Assembly (NCBI RefSeq): GCF_001898805.1 | Contig: NZ_MKVJ01000022.1 | Span: forward strand, 62,001-126,000 | Reading direction: 5' to 3' | From: Leifsonia sp. 71-9 | Lineage (GTDB): Bacteria > Actinomycetota > Actinomycetes > Actinomycetales > Microbacteriaceae | DNA: 64,000 nt | In this document: one piece after another, positions 17,431 through 26,359 of the stretch | Layout of the letters: each line of letters begins with the position of its first letter | Numbering within the stretch: position 1 is the first letter of the stretch | Notes under the pieces: model-generated | Told to the model about the DNA's origin: nothing | What the model saw: the letters and a program-made list of their open reading frames with translations, nothing else | Database searches by the model: none | Translations under genes and position numbers: made by a program

Positions 17431-18292
17431 CCGCAGCGCCACCGGCATCGGGCCAGGAGTAGAACCCGCGGCCCGACTTGCGGCCCAGCATCCCCTCGGC
17501 GACCATGCGCCGCAGCAGCTCCGGCGGCTCGAACCGCGGGCCGAGCTCGCGCGCCAGGTACTCGGCGATGTCGAGGCGCACGTCGAGGCCGACCAGATCG
17601 GTCAGCCGCAGCGGGCCGACGGGATGCCGGTAGCCGAGCTCCATCGCGCCGTCGATGTCCTCGGGCGAGCCGACGCCCTCCTCGATCATCCGGACCGCCT
17701 CCAGGCCGAGCAGGACGCCGAGCCGCGAGGACGCGAAGCCGGGAGAGTCGCGCACGACGATCGCGGTCTTGCCGATCGCCTGCACCCATCCCGTGACCGC
17801 CGAGAGGGCGGACGGCGCCGTCGCCGATCCGGCCACGACCTCGACCAGGGCGGAGGCCGGGACCGGGTTGAAGAAGTGCATCCCGGCGAACCCGCCCGGC
17901 CGGCGCAGCGATGCCGCCAGCGCGTCGATCGAGAGGGAGGAGGTGTTGGTCGCCAGCACCGCGGTGGGGTCGAGCAGCTCCTCGGCGCGCCGAAGCGCTT
18001 CCGCTTTCAGGTCCGGGAGCTCAGGCACCGCCTCGACGACGAGCTGCGAGCCGGCCAGCGCCTCCCACGCGGTGCCGACGACGAGCGCGTCGTCGTCGGG
18101 AGCCGTCTCGCCGCGCTCGATGCTCACCGCGACCGAGTGGAGGATGCGCTCGCGTGCCGCGTCGGCGGACGCCTGGTCGCGCTCGACCACCGCCACCCGA
18201 GAACCCGCCATCAGGAAGGCGTGCGCGATGCCGGCGCCCATCCGTCCGCCGCCGACCACGCCGACCCGCTCGGGCGCGCCGCCCGCGCTCAC
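17405..18292 (-). CDS. paaH: 3-hydroxyacyl-CoA dehydrogenase, probable PaaH
   Basis: A 295-residue NAD-dependent enzyme expected to oxidise 3-hydroxyadipyl-CoA. The Rossmann motif GVVGGGRMGAGIAHAF is at about residues 11-26. The catalytic His is in MHFFNPVP near 140. The C-terminal dimerisation domain ends with MLGRKSGRGFYSW. It is a single-module enzyme of 3-hydroxybutyryl-CoA dehydrogenase size, unlike the longer E. coli PaaH. The GTG start overlaps the paaF stop by four bases. Confidence 0.88.
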   Translation of the reverse strand: MSAGGAPERVGVVGGGRMGAGIAHAFLMAGSRVAVVERDQASADAARERILHSVAVSIERGETAPDDDALVVGTAWEALAGSQLVVEAVPELPDLKAEALRRAEELLDPTAVLATNTSSLSIDALAASLRRPGGFAGMHFFNPVPASALVEVVAGSATAPSALSAVTGWVQAIGKTAIVVRDSPGFASSRLGVLLGLEAVRMIEEGVGSPEDIDGAMELGYRHPVGPLRLTDLVGLDVRLDIAEYLARELGPRFEPPELLRRMVAEGMLGRKSGRGFYSWPDAGGAAASGPGRPR

Positions 18293-19023
18293 CGTCGCCT
18301 CCGCTCGAGGAACGCCGTCATCCGCCGATGCTTCTCGGGCGAATCGAACAGCACGGCTTGGGCCTCCCGCTCCGCGCGGGGATGGTCGCTCTCGGGAGCC
18401 GCCAGCACCTCTTTGGTGTACCGCGTCGCGAGGGGATCGTTCGCGGCGATGCGGTCGGCGAGGGCGTGAGCGCCCGCCAGCAGTTCATCGGGCTCGAACA
18501 GGTCGGAGACCAGGCGGGCGGCGAGCGCCTCCTCCCCGGAGAGCACCCGTCCGGCGAGCACCATCTCCTTCGCGAGCGGCTCGCCGACGAGCCGGGGGAG
18601 GCGCCACAGCGCGCCGGCCGCGGCGATGATCCCGAGCCCCGTCTCCGGGTTGCCGATCCGCAGCCGCGGCGTGCCGAGGCGGAAGTCCGCCGCGTACGCG
18701 AGCTCGGCTCCGCCGCCCAGGGCGTAGCCGTCGAGGGCCGCGATGACCGGCATCGGCAGTTCGGCGATGCGGGTGAAGATCGTGGCGTTGATCGCGTGTC
18801 GGGCGTCGACGGCGGTGCGCTCGCGCAGCTCCGCGATGTCGGCTCCCGAGGCGAAGACCCCGTCCGAACCGGTCAGCACCAGGATGCGCGGATCGCGTTC
18901 GAGGGTCTCGCAGACCTCGTGCAGCTCATCCACCATCCGCTGGTCGATCGCGTTGCGCCGCTCGGGCCGGTCGAGCGTCACGACCACGCGGTCCGCTGTC
19001 TCGGCGACCCGCAGCGTCTCCAT
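18289..19023 (-). CDS. paaF: Enoyl-CoA hydratase, probable PaaF
   Basis: A 244-residue crotonase expected to hydrate 2,3-didehydroadipyl-CoA. The oxyanion-hole segment is FASGADIAEL near residue 57. The acid segment is RIGNPETGLGII, which has the Glu typical of hydratases, unlike the Asp-type PaaG at 9632. It is first in a two-gene unit with paaH. A PaaR-type operator lies 27 bases upstream of its ATG. Confidence 0.87.
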   Translation of the reverse strand: METLRVAETADRVVVTLDRPERRNAIDQRMVDELHEVCETLERDPRILVLTGSDGVFASGADIAELRERTAVDARHAINATIFTRIAELPMPVIAALDGYALGGGAELAYAADFRLGTPRLRIGNPETGLGIIAAAGALWRLPRLVGEPLAKEMVLAGRVLSGEEALAARLVSDLFEPDELLAGAHALADRIAANDPLATRYTKEVLAAPESDHPRAEREAQAVLFDSPEKHRRMTAFLERRRR

Positions 19024-19049
19024 CGCGCCTCTCCCTCGAATCGCGAATT

Positions 19050-19071
19050 ACCGAACGAACGTTCAGTGAGT
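19050..19071. promoter_or_regulatory. Second TetR/PaaR-type operator, upstream of paaF
   Basis: On the minus strand the sequence ACTCACTGAACGTTCGTTCGGT matches the paaA/paaR operator at 19 of 22 positions. The core GAACGTTC is a perfect palindrome. Its place just before the paaF start suggests repression of paaF-paaH by the TetR protein at 14189. Confidence 0.75.
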
Positions 19072-19147
19072 AAATAGTCGCAGAGCCGTGCGCCCCTGGC
19101 AACCCGCGCCCATCCGGCGGAGGGGGAGGCAGAGGGGGCCAGCGCGC

Positions 19148-19588
19148 TCAGCGCAGGTCGTGGTCCTCGAAGACGAGGGACGTCTTCGTGTCGCGCACCG
19201 AGGGGATGCTCGTGAGCTCCTCCAGGATCACGCGCCGCAGGTCCTCGTTGTCGCGGGCCCGCACCAGCAGGATCACGTCGAAGTCCCCGCCGACGAGGGC
19301 GAAGTGCTCGACCTCCGGGATGCTGCCGAGCGTGTCGCGCAGCGCGTGCCACTCCGCCTGGTCGACCCGCAGCGTCACGTAGGCGGAGGAGGCGCGACCC
19401 GACTTGCGCGGGTCGACCTTGGCGGTGAAGCCGGTGATGACGCCCTCCTCGACCAGCCGGGCCACCCGCGCGTACGCGTTCGCCCGCGAGACGTGGGCGG
19501 ACTCGGCCACCGCCGTGATGGAGGCGCGGCCGTCGCTGCGCAAAGCGTCCAGGATGCGTACGTCGATGTCGTCCATGGTGGGAGACAT
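19148..19588 (-). CDS. Lrp/AsnC-family regulator, probably of the adjacent 2-oxoacid dehydrogenase genes
   Basis: A 146-residue regulator. The AsnC helix-turn-helix is at about residues 8-55 (DDIDVRILDALRSDGRAS, then SRANAYARVARL). The C-terminal RAM/ligand-binding domain includes GDFDVILLVRA. The ATG at 19588 (or 19576) was taken because the frame upstream of it lies in the intergenic promoter region. It diverges from the bkd-type genes; this arrangement is common for BkdR, which responds to branched-chain amino acids. Confidence 0.88.
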   Translation of the reverse strand: MSPTMDDIDVRILDALRSDGRASITAVAESAHVSRANAYARVARLVEEGVITGFTAKVDPRKSGRASSAYVTLRVDQAEWHALRDTLGSIPEVEHFALVGGDFDVILLVRARDNEDLRRVILEELTSIPSVRDTKTSLVFEDHDLR

Positions 19589-19703
19589 CCTGCCACGAAG
19601 ATCGGGGCGGCGGCACTGTTCGTCTCGATACCGGGGGATCGGTGGCGCGAGCGGTCCAGTGAAGTCATCCTGAGAGTGAGCGACGTCTTTCGAAGGAGAA
19701 ACG

Positions 19704-20780
19704 ATGCACTCGGACGATCTGCTGCCCGGCGACACCCCGCTGAGGCTCATCGACGAGGAGGGCTCGGGCCACCCGCACGAGCACCACCCGTTCCCGACCG
19801 CCGACCGGCTGGTCGACGGCTACCGGCGCCTCGTGCTGGGCCGACGGCTCAACGAGCAGGCCGACGCCCTGGTGCGTCAGGGCAAGCTCGCGGTCTACCC
19901 GTCGTCATACGGGCAGGAGGCCGCCGAGGTCGCCGCCGCGCTCGTGCTCGGCGAGCGGGACTGGCTGTTCCCGACCTACCGCGACACCGTCGCCGTCATC
20001 ACCCGCGGGGTCGACCCGTTCGAGGCGATGCTGATGCTGCGCGGCGACTGGCACTCCGGCTACGACCCCCGCGAGCACAACGTCGCGCCGCAGGCGACAC
20101 CGCTGGCGACCCAGCTGCTCCACGCCGTCGGCTTCGCCCACGCCGCCCGCCTGCGCGGGGAGGACACGGTCGTGCTCGCCATGTGCGGCGACGGCGCCAC
20201 CAGCGAGGGCGACTTCCACGAGGCCCTCAACTTCGCCGCGGTGTTCCACCTCCCGGTCGTCTTCCTCGTGCAGAACAACGGGTACGCGATCTCCGTGCCG
20301 CTCAGCCGCCAGACCGCCGCGCCGAGCCTCGCGCACAAGGGCATCGGCTACGGGATGCGCGGGCGCCGCGTGGACGGCAACGACCTCGCCGCACTGCTCG
20401 CCCTGCTGGGGGAGGCCGTGGACGAGGCGCGCGAGGGAGGCGGCCCGACGCTGGTCGAAGCCGTCACCTACCGGGTCAAGCCGCACACGAACGCCGACGA
20501 CGCCACGCGCTACCGCACCTCCGACGAGGTGGAGCCGTGGCTCGCCCGCGACCCGCTGCTGCGACTGCGCACCTGGCTCCAGGCGCAGGGAGCGCTCACC
20601 GACGGCGACGACGCGGAGGCCCACGCGCACGCCGAGAGCGTCGCCACGCGGGTCCGCGCGCAGCTCGTCGCGGAGGCGGAGCCGCATCCCGAGGACCTCT
20701 TCGCCTACGTCTACTCCACACCCACCCCGCAGCTGCGCGAACAGGCGCAGCAGCTCGCCGCCGAGGAGGCCGCCCGATGA
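19704..20780 (+). CDS. bkdA: Branched-chain 2-oxoacid dehydrogenase E1 component, alpha subunit
   Basis: A 358-residue thiamine-diphosphate-dependent subunit. The ThDP motif runs from GDGATSEGDFHEALNFA near residue 168 to the FLVQNNGYAIS segment. The phosphorylation-loop-like Tyr/His-rich end (PHTNADDATRYR) is present. AAGGAG precedes the ATG. It starts a three-gene unit with E1 beta and E2, each overlapping the next by four bases. Pyruvate as substrate cannot be excluded, but the divergent AsnC regulator favours branched-chain 2-oxoacids. Confidence 0.9.
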   Translation: MHSDDLLPGDTPLRLIDEEGSGHPHEHHPFPTADRLVDGYRRLVLGRRLNEQADALVRQGKLAVYPSSYGQEAAEVAAALVLGERDWLFPTYRDTVAVITRGVDPFEAMLMLRGDWHSGYDPREHNVAPQATPLATQLLHAVGFAHAARLRGEDTVVLAMCGDGATSEGDFHEALNFAAVFHLPVVFLVQNNGYAISVPLSRQTAAPSLAHKGIGYGMRGRRVDGNDLAALLALLGEAVDEAREGGGPTLVEAVTYRVKPHTNADDATRYRTSDEVEPWLARDPLLRLRTWLQAQGALTDGDDAEAHAHAESVATRVRAQLVAEAEPHPEDLFAYVYSTPTPQLREQAQQLAAEEAAR

Positions 20781-21847
20781 CGCTCATGCACGACGCGCCC
20801 GCCGACCGCTCCGCCGGCGAGCCCGACCGCTCCGCCGACCCGGCCGGCTCCGCCGACGCGACCGGCCGCCTGACCCTCAGCATGGCGCAGGCCCTCAACC
20901 GCGCCCTCGCCGACGAACTCGCCGCCGACCCGGCGGTCCTCGTCTTCGGCGAGGACGTCGGGCCCCTCGGCGGCGTCTTCCGCATCACCGACGGCCTCAC
21001 CGCCCGCTTCGGCGAGGACCGTTGCTTCGACACCCCGCTCGCCGAGGCCGGCATCGTCGGCACCGCGGTCGGCATGGCCATGAACGGGATGCGCCCCGTC
21101 GTCGAGATGCAGTTCGACGCCTTCGCCTACCCGGCGTTCGAGCAGATCGTGGACCACGTCGCCAAGATGGGCAACCGCACCCGCGGGGCCGTCCGGTTGC
21201 CGCTGGTCATCCGCATCCCGTACGCGGGCGGAATCGGCGGCGTGGAGCATCACTCCGACTCGTCCGAGGCGTACTACGCGCACACCCCGGGCCTCACGGT
21301 CGTCTCGCCCGCGACCCCGGCCGACGCGTACGGCCTCCTGCGCGCGGCCATCCGCCATCCCGACCCCGTCGTGTTCCTCGAGCCCAAGAAGCTGTACTGG
21401 GCGACCGGCGAGGTCGACACCGCCGCGCCTCTGCCCGAGATCGGCCGGGCCCGCATCGCCCGGGAGGGTACGGATGCGACGCTCATCGCCTACGGCCCCT
21501 CCGTCCCCGTCGCGCTCGCCGCGGCGGAGGCGGCCGCCGAGCAGGGTCGCAGCATCGGCGTCGTCGATCTGCGCAGCCTCGTGCCGTTCGACGACGAGAC
21601 GGTGTGCGCGGCCGTGCGCGCCACCGGTCGCGCCGTCGTGATCGCCGAGGCGCCGGGATTCGCGAGCATGGCGAGCGAGATCGCCGCGCGGGTCTCGGAG
21701 CGCTGCTTCCACCACCTCCTCGCGCCCGTGCGCCGCGTCACCGGCTTCGACACCCCGTTCGCGCCGCCCAAGCTCGAGTCCTTCTATCTGCCGAACGTCG
21801 ACCGCGTGCTCGACGCGATCGACACCCTGCAGTGGGAGGACGCGTGA
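20777..21847 (+). CDS. bkdB: Branched-chain 2-oxoacid dehydrogenase E1 component, beta subunit
   Basis: A 356-residue transketolase-like subunit. Typical segments are VLVFGEDVGPLGGVFRIT near residue 55, FDTPLAEAGIVG, GVEHHSDSSEAYYAHTPGL and the C-terminal VTGFDTPFAPPKLESFYLP. The N-terminus carries a 30-residue Ala/Asp/Ser-rich extension not seen in most family members. The ATG overlaps the E1 alpha stop (ATGA). Confidence 0.92.
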   Translation: MTLMHDAPADRSAGEPDRSADPAGSADATGRLTLSMAQALNRALADELAADPAVLVFGEDVGPLGGVFRITDGLTARFGEDRCFDTPLAEAGIVGTAVGMAMNGMRPVVEMQFDAFAYPAFEQIVDHVAKMGNRTRGAVRLPLVIRIPYAGGIGGVEHHSDSSEAYYAHTPGLTVVSPATPADAYGLLRAAIRHPDPVVFLEPKKLYWATGEVDTAAPLPEIGRARIAREGTDATLIAYGPSVPVALAAAEAAAEQGRSIGVVDLRSLVPFDDETVCAAVRATGRAVVIAEAPGFASMASEIAARVSERCFHHLLAPVRRVTGFDTPFAPPKLESFYLPNVDRVLDAIDTLQWEDA

Positions 21848-23247
21848 CCGCCCGCGTCTTCGCCCTCCCCGATCTCGGCGAGGGCCTCACCGACGCCGAA
21901 CTCGTCCGCTGGCTGGTCGCGCGCGGCGACGCGGTCGTCGTCGACCAGCCCATCGCCGAGGTGGAGACCGCCAAGTCGGTCGTGGAGGTCCCCTCGCCGT
22001 TCGCCGGGATCGTCGCGGCCCTGCACGGCGAGGAGGGCGAGACGATCGCGGTGGGCGCACCGCTGCTGGAGGTCGAGGAGGCCGGAGCGCCCGCAGAGCA
22101 GCCGCCGACCAGCATCCCGGAGGCCGCGGCGTCGTCCGGGGGCTCCGGCCAGGTGCTCGTCGGCTACGGCACGACCGACGTGACGGGAGGCCGCCGGGCC
22201 CGCGTCGCGGTCGCCACGGCAGGCACCCGCGGGGCGACGGCCGCGACCACCGCCGTCGCCTCCACCGCTCCCACCGCCTCGGCCGCTTCCGTCGCCCCGC
22301 ACATCGTCCCGGTGGTCTCGCCGGTCATCCGAGCGCTCGCGCGGAGTCACGGCATCGACCTCGCGACGCTCCGCGCCTCCGGAGACGGCGGCGTCGTCAC
22401 GCGCGCGGACGTGGAGGCCGCCTTCGCCGCCTCCTCGGCGCCGACTCCGGCCCCCGCCGCAGCCACCGCCCCGCCGCTCCCACAGCCCGACGCACATCCC
22501 GCCCCCGACTCCCGCACCGGCCTCGCCGTGCGCGCGACCGAGCCGTTCTCGCGCTTCCGCCGCACGGTCGCCGAGACGATGTCGCGCAGCCGGGCCGAGA
22601 TCCCGGAGGCGACGGTGTGGGTGGATGTGGACGCCACGGACCTCTGGAACGGCCGCCGCCGCCTCCAGCTCGACGGGCGCACCCCCTCGCTGCTCTCCTT
22701 CATTGCCCGCTTCGCGCTGGCCGCCCTCGCCCGCCGCCCCGAGCTGGCCTCCCGCGTCACCGCCGACGGCGCCGGCCTGGAGTTCTTCGACGGCGTCAAC
22801 CTCGGCGTCGCGGTGGACACCCCGCGCGGCCTCGTCGTCCCCGCCGTCCGCCGCGCCGACCTGCTCTCGGTGCGGCAGCTCGACGCCGAGTTCGACCGCG
22901 TCGCCCGTGCCGCGCGCGACGGCTCCCTCGGGCCGGCCGAGCTCACCGGCTCCACCTTCACGATCAACAACTACGGCAGCCTCGGCGTGGACGGCAGCGC
23001 CGCCATCATCAACCACCCCGAGGTCGCCATCCTGGGCGTCGGGCGGATGATCGAGCGCCCCTGGGTCGTCGACGGCGCCATCGTCCCGCGCCGCATCGCG
23101 CAGCTCTCGCTCGTCTTCGACCACCGGGTGACCGACGGCGGGGTCGCCGCCGGGTTCCTGCGCGACATCGCCGACGCGATCGAATCGCCCCTCGGTGTAC
23201 TGGCCGACGCGCCGCCGCCGGGCGCTCCGGCACCGGGCATAGGGTGA
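21844..23247 (+). CDS. bkdC: Branched-chain 2-oxoacid dehydrogenase E2 component (dihydrolipoamide acyltransferase)
   Basis: A 467-residue core enzyme. It has one lipoyl domain (residues 1-78; the lipoylated Lys is in VETAKSVVEV), an Ala/Pro-rich linker, a peripheral subunit-binding domain (SPVIRALARSHGIDL near 160) and the acyltransferase domain with DHRVTDGG near the end. The GTG start overlaps the E1 beta stop. No E3 (lipoamide dehydrogenase) gene follows, so E3 must come from elsewhere in the genome. Confidence 0.93.
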   Translation: MTARVFALPDLGEGLTDAELVRWLVARGDAVVVDQPIAEVETAKSVVEVPSPFAGIVAALHGEEGETIAVGAPLLEVEEAGAPAEQPPTSIPEAAASSGGSGQVLVGYGTTDVTGGRRARVAVATAGTRGATAATTAVASTAPTASAASVAPHIVPVVSPVIRALARSHGIDLATLRASGDGGVVTRADVEAAFAASSAPTPAPAAATAPPLPQPDAHPAPDSRTGLAVRATEPFSRFRRTVAETMSRSRAEIPEATVWVDVDATDLWNGRRRLQLDGRTPSLLSFIARFALAALARRPELASRVTADGAGLEFFDGVNLGVAVDTPRGLVVPAVRRADLLSVRQLDAEFDRVARAARDGSLGPAELTGSTFTINNYGSLGVDGSAAIINHPEVAILGVGRMIERPWVVDGAIVPRRIAQLSLVFDHRVTDGGVAAGFLRDIADAIESPLGVLADAPPPGAPAPGIG

Positions 23248-23251
23248 AGCC

Positions 23252-23386
23252 ATGACCGACGAGAAGAACACCGACAAGAACGGCGAGGACTACGACCTCT
23301 CCGACGAGAAGCTGGTCGCCCCCGAGGAGAACATCGACTGGCTCCCTCACCCGGAGCCCACCGACGGCGAAGCCCCCGCTCCCTGA
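23252..23386 (+). CDS. Small acidic protein of unknown function
   Basis: A 44-residue frame starting at an ATG four bases after the E2 stop, with GGGTGAAG just upstream as a possible ribosome binding site. The protein is rich in Asp, Glu and Lys with a Pro-rich end and has no hydrophobic segment. I recognise no family. Its coupling to the bkd genes makes it a plausible expressed gene, but it is short. Confidence 0.45.
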   Translation: MTDEKNTDKNGEDYDLSDEKLVAPEENIDWLPHPEPTDGEAPAP

Positions 23387-23425
23387 CCCGCGACCGCGCA
23401 CGCCCGCGCGGATAGTGTTGGGGGA

Positions 23426-24376
23426 GTGACCCCTCGTACCTTCCCCCTGTGGCTGGCGCTCGTCATCGCGATGGTCTGCGGTGCGGGCGTCGCCCTCCAG
23501 TCCCGCATCAACGGGGAGCTCGGCCGGAGGCTCGGCGACGGGTTCACGGCCGCCGCGATCTCCTTCGGCTCGGGGCTCGTCATCCTGCTCGTCGCCCTGG
23601 CCATCGCACCCGCCGGCCGGCGGGGCCTCGGCCGCGTCCGTGACGCGCTCCGCGGCGGCGAGCTGCGCTGGTGGTACGTGTGCGGCGGCGCGGCAGGAGC
23701 GTTCCTCGTGCTCTCGCAAGGCCTCACCGCGGCCGTCCTCGGCGTCGCGCTCTTCACGGTCTCGGTCGTCGCCGGTCAGACAGTGAGTGGCCTCGTGCTC
23801 GACCGCATCGGGCTCGGTCCCGGTGGCCGTCGCCCGCTCACGCCGGCCCGGATCGCCGGAGCGGTCATCGCCCTCCTCGCCGTCACCTGGGCGGTCTCCG
23901 CGCAGTTCGGCGGCAGCGTGCCGGTGTGGATGATGCTCCTCCCGCTCATCGCCGGGCTCGGGATGGGGTGGCAGCAGGCCGTCAACGGTCAGGTGCGCGT
24001 CGTCGCCGAGAGCGCCTTGACCGCGACCTTCATCAACTTCCTCGTCGGCAGCACCGTGCTCGTCATCCTGATGCTCGTGCACTGGGCGCTCGCGGGGCTG
24101 CCGAAGCCGCTGCCGACGGAGCCGTGGCTCTATCTCGGCGGCGCGATCGGCTGTGTCTTCATCGCGGGCGCCGCGCTGCTCGTGCGGGTGACCGGCGTGC
24201 TGCTGCTCGGCCTCGCGACCGTGGCCGGCCAGCTCCTGACCGCGCTGCTGCTCGACCTGCTCGCACCGACCTCGAGCGCGCCGGTGGCGTTCTCGACGAT
24301 CGGCGGCACGCTGCTCGCCATCGTGGCGGTCGGCGTCGCCAGCGTCCGCTGGGGCGCCCTCAGTCGAGGACGCTGA
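23426..24376 (+). CDS. DMT-family transporter (YdcZ/DUF606 type)
   Basis: A 316-residue membrane protein with about ten hydrophobic segments in two similar halves. The start of each half has the same pattern: GAGVALQSRINGELGRRLGD near residue 20 and GLGMGWQQAVNGQVRVVAES near 175. That is the hallmark of fused DUF606 transporters. The substrate is unknown. GTG start. The last 17 bases overlap the convergent nitroreductase gene. Confidence 0.85.
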   Translation: MTPRTFPLWLALVIAMVCGAGVALQSRINGELGRRLGDGFTAAAISFGSGLVILLVALAIAPAGRRGLGRVRDALRGGELRWWYVCGGAAGAFLVLSQGLTAAVLGVALFTVSVVAGQTVSGLVLDRIGLGPGGRRPLTPARIAGAVIALLAVTWAVSAQFGGSVPVWMMLLPLIAGLGMGWQQAVNGQVRVVAESALTATFINFLVGSTVLVILMLVHWALAGLPKPLPTEPWLYLGGAIGCVFIAGAALLVRVTGVLLLGLATVAGQLLTALLLDLLAPTSSAPVAFSTIGGTLLAIVAVGVASVRWGALSRGR

Positions 24377-24911
24377 GGAAGCGCTCCGCGGCCAGCGGCT
24401 TGCGGTGCCCTTCCTTGCTGCCGGCCGGGATGCCGCCCACGTAGAGCCAGCCGAGCAGCCGTTCGTTCTTCTTCAGGCCGTGCATCTGATGGACGGCCTT
24501 CGCGCGGGTCTGGTGCCCGGTGCGCCAGATGACGCCCCAGCCCGCGTCGTGCAGCAGCAGGCTCAGGATGTGCGCGACGCCGGACGCCACCGCGTCCTGC
24601 TCCCAGCCGGGCACCTTGCTGCTCTTCTTGCGGTCGGCCACGATCGCCAGCAGCAGCGGGGCGCGCAGCGGCTTCGTCGCGATCTTCTCGGCCTCCGAGC
24701 CGCGCGCCTTCGCGTCCTTCGCGAACGCGCGCCCGAGACGCAGACGGGCGTCGCCGCGCAGCTCGATCACCCGCCAGGGGTGCAGAGCGCTGTGGTCGGC
24801 GACGCGTCCCGCCGCGGCGACGAGCGGCAGCAGCTCCTCGTGCGTCGGAGCGGCCTCCGTCACGCGGGAGTACGACCGACGCGCGCCGACGCGGGCGGGG
24901 AGGTCGCTCAT
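24360..24911 (-). CDS. Nitroreductase-family protein
   Basis: A 183-residue FMN-dependent oxidoreductase of the YdjA-like group. Features are the N-terminal RRSYSRV, HSALHPWRVIEL and the C-terminal LLGWLYVGGIP. It starts within the stop of msrB (ATGA overlap), so it is probably coexpressed with a reductive repair enzyme. The physiological substrate is not known for this group. Confidence 0.85.
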   Translation of the reverse strand: MSDLPARVGARRSYSRVTEAAPTHEELLPLVAAAGRVADHSALHPWRVIELRGDARLRLGRAFAKDAKARGSEAEKIATKPLRAPLLLAIVADRKKSSKVPGWEQDAVASGVAHILSLLLHDAGWGVIWRTGHQTRAKAVHQMHGLKKNERLLGWLYVGGIPAGSKEGHRKPLAAERFLSVLD

Positions 24912-25312
24912 CCGGCGTCCGGGGTGAAGTTGAGCGAGATCGAGTTCATGCAGTAGCGGTCGCCGGTGGGGGTGCCGAAGCCGTCGGGGAAGACGTGGCC
25001 GAGGTGCGATCCGCAGTTCGCGCAGCGGACCTCGGTGCGCACGACGCCGAGGCTGTCGTCCTCGAGCAGCTGCACGGCCTCCGGGCGCACCGACTCGTAG
25101 AAGCTCGGCCAGCCGCACCCGCTGTCGAACTTGGTGCCCGACTTGAACAGCTCCGCGTTGCACGCCGCACAGGTGTAGAGACCGGCCCGGCCCTCGTCGA
25201 GCAGTTCGCCCGTCCACGGCCGCTCGGTGCCGGCTTCGCGCAGCACCGCGTACTGCTCGTCGCTGAGCTCCTCGCGCCACTGGTCGTCGGTCTTCGAGAC
25301 CTGGTAATCCAT
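24908..25312 (-). CDS. msrB: Peptide-methionine (R)-S-oxide reductase
   Basis: A 134-residue repair enzyme for oxidised methionine. Two zinc-binding Cys pairs are visible (CAACNAELF and CANCGSHLGH). FDSGCGWPSFYE and the C-terminal DRYCMNSISLNF, with the catalytic Cys, complete the family pattern. I chose the ATG at 25312 because GGAGG lies upstream of it, between it and the other in-frame ATG at 25327. Confidence 0.95.
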   Translation of the reverse strand: MDYQVSKTDDQWREELSDEQYAVLREAGTERPWTGELLDEGRAGLYTCAACNAELFKSGTKFDSGCGWPSFYESVRPEAVQLLEDDSLGVVRTEVRCANCGSHLGHVFPDGFGTPTGDRYCMNSISLNFTPDAG

Positions 25313-25440
25313 CGGGGGTGCCTCCATGGGGGTTCGGTGGTCTGACTACACCCTAAACGGGCGGCGGGCGCGTCCTGTTCCCTGTTTCAGACGCGACGTG
25401 CCGGGGCCAAACGGCCAACACACAGGACCTCCCGCCTAGG

Positions 25441-25788
25441 ATGAGCGGCGAGCGTTCAACGGAAGGCGGCGGTTCGAGGGAAGGCGGCACGCGCGTGGCC
25501 GAGGCTGCAGAGCACCACGGGGCCGAGCCCCGTCGCCCTGGCCTGAGCGAGCGCGACATCGCCATCCTCGCCTTCGAACGCCAATGGTGGCGGCACGCCG
25601 GCGCCAAGGAGCAGGCCATCCGCGAGGAGTTCGGTCTTTCCGCCGCACGGTACTATCAGCTCCTCGGAGCCCTGATCGACCGTCCGGCCGCTCTCACGCA
25701 CGACCCGATGCTCGTCAAGCGGCTGCTCCGGCTCCGCGAGACGCGGCAGGCCGCCCGTCGGACCAGGGCGCTGCCCGCCGACGACTGA
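25441..25788 (+). CDS. DUF3263 domain protein
   Basis: A 115-residue protein. The conserved DUF3263 core is the central part: ILAFERQWWRHAGAKEQA followed by IREEFGLSAARYYQLL, which looks like a sigma-like helix-turn-helix. The first 30 residues are Gly/Glu-rich, and a GTG at 25495 could be an alternative start. In actinobacteria this family usually sits next to a LytR_C protein, as it does here. No function has been assigned. Confidence 0.85.
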   Translation: MSGERSTEGGGSREGGTRVAEAAEHHGAEPRRPGLSERDIAILAFERQWWRHAGAKEQAIREEFGLSAARYYQLLGALIDRPAALTHDPMLVKRLLRLRETRQAARRTRALPADD

Positions 25789-25810
25789 CCCCCGAGGAAA
25801 CCACCCCAAG

Positions 25811-26359
25811 ATGGCAGAGAAGTTCCCCCGCGACCGGTTCGACGAGATCCCGGGCGACATCCAGCGCGTCGGCGCGCACCGTGCCCCTCGTCCCCGCGGT
25901 CGCGGCTGGATCGCCGTCGGCTGGGCCGCCCTGGCGACCGTCGTCCTCGTGGGCGCCGGCATCTTCGGCCTCTCACTCGTCAACGGCGCCATCTCGTTCA
26001 ACGGCTCGACCCCGTCCGGCTCGGCCACCCCCACCCCGACGCCGACCCCCACGCCGACGATCGTCCCCACGGTCGACCCCAGCCTGTCCGTCAACGTGCT
26101 GAACGGCACCGCGACCAGCGGACTCGGCGGCAAGGTCGGCGACGTGCTGACGGCGGCGGGCTGGAAGGTGGGCGCGGTCGCCAACGCCGACATGACGAAC
26201 CTGACCAAGACGGTCGTCTACTACTCCGACCCGGCGAAGGAGGCGGCCGCCCTCGGCGTCGCCCAGTCGCTGCCCGGCGCGACCATCCAGAACACTCAGG
26301 ACTTCGCAGACACCGGCGCCGACATCACGGTGGTCGTCGGTTCCGACTACACCGGCTGA
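25811..26359 (+). CDS. Membrane-anchored LytR C-terminal-domain protein
   Basis: A 182-residue protein with a cytoplasmic basic start, one transmembrane segment (about residues 34-56), a Thr-Pro linker, and an extracytoplasmic LytR_C domain starting with SVNVLNGTATSGLG. It lacks the LytR-CpsA-Psr catalytic domain, so it is not a ligase by itself. A role in envelope biogenesis is inferred from the family. It starts 22 bases after the DUF3263 gene and is probably cotranscribed with it. Confidence 0.88.
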   Translation: MAEKFPRDRFDEIPGDIQRVGAHRAPRPRGRGWIAVGWAALATVVLVGAGIFGLSLVNGAISFNGSTPSGSATPTPTPTPTPTIVPTVDPSLSVNVLNGTATSGLGGKVGDVLTAAGWKVGAVANADMTNLTKTVVYYSDPAKEAAALGVAQSLPGATIQNTQDFADTGADITVVVGSDYTG

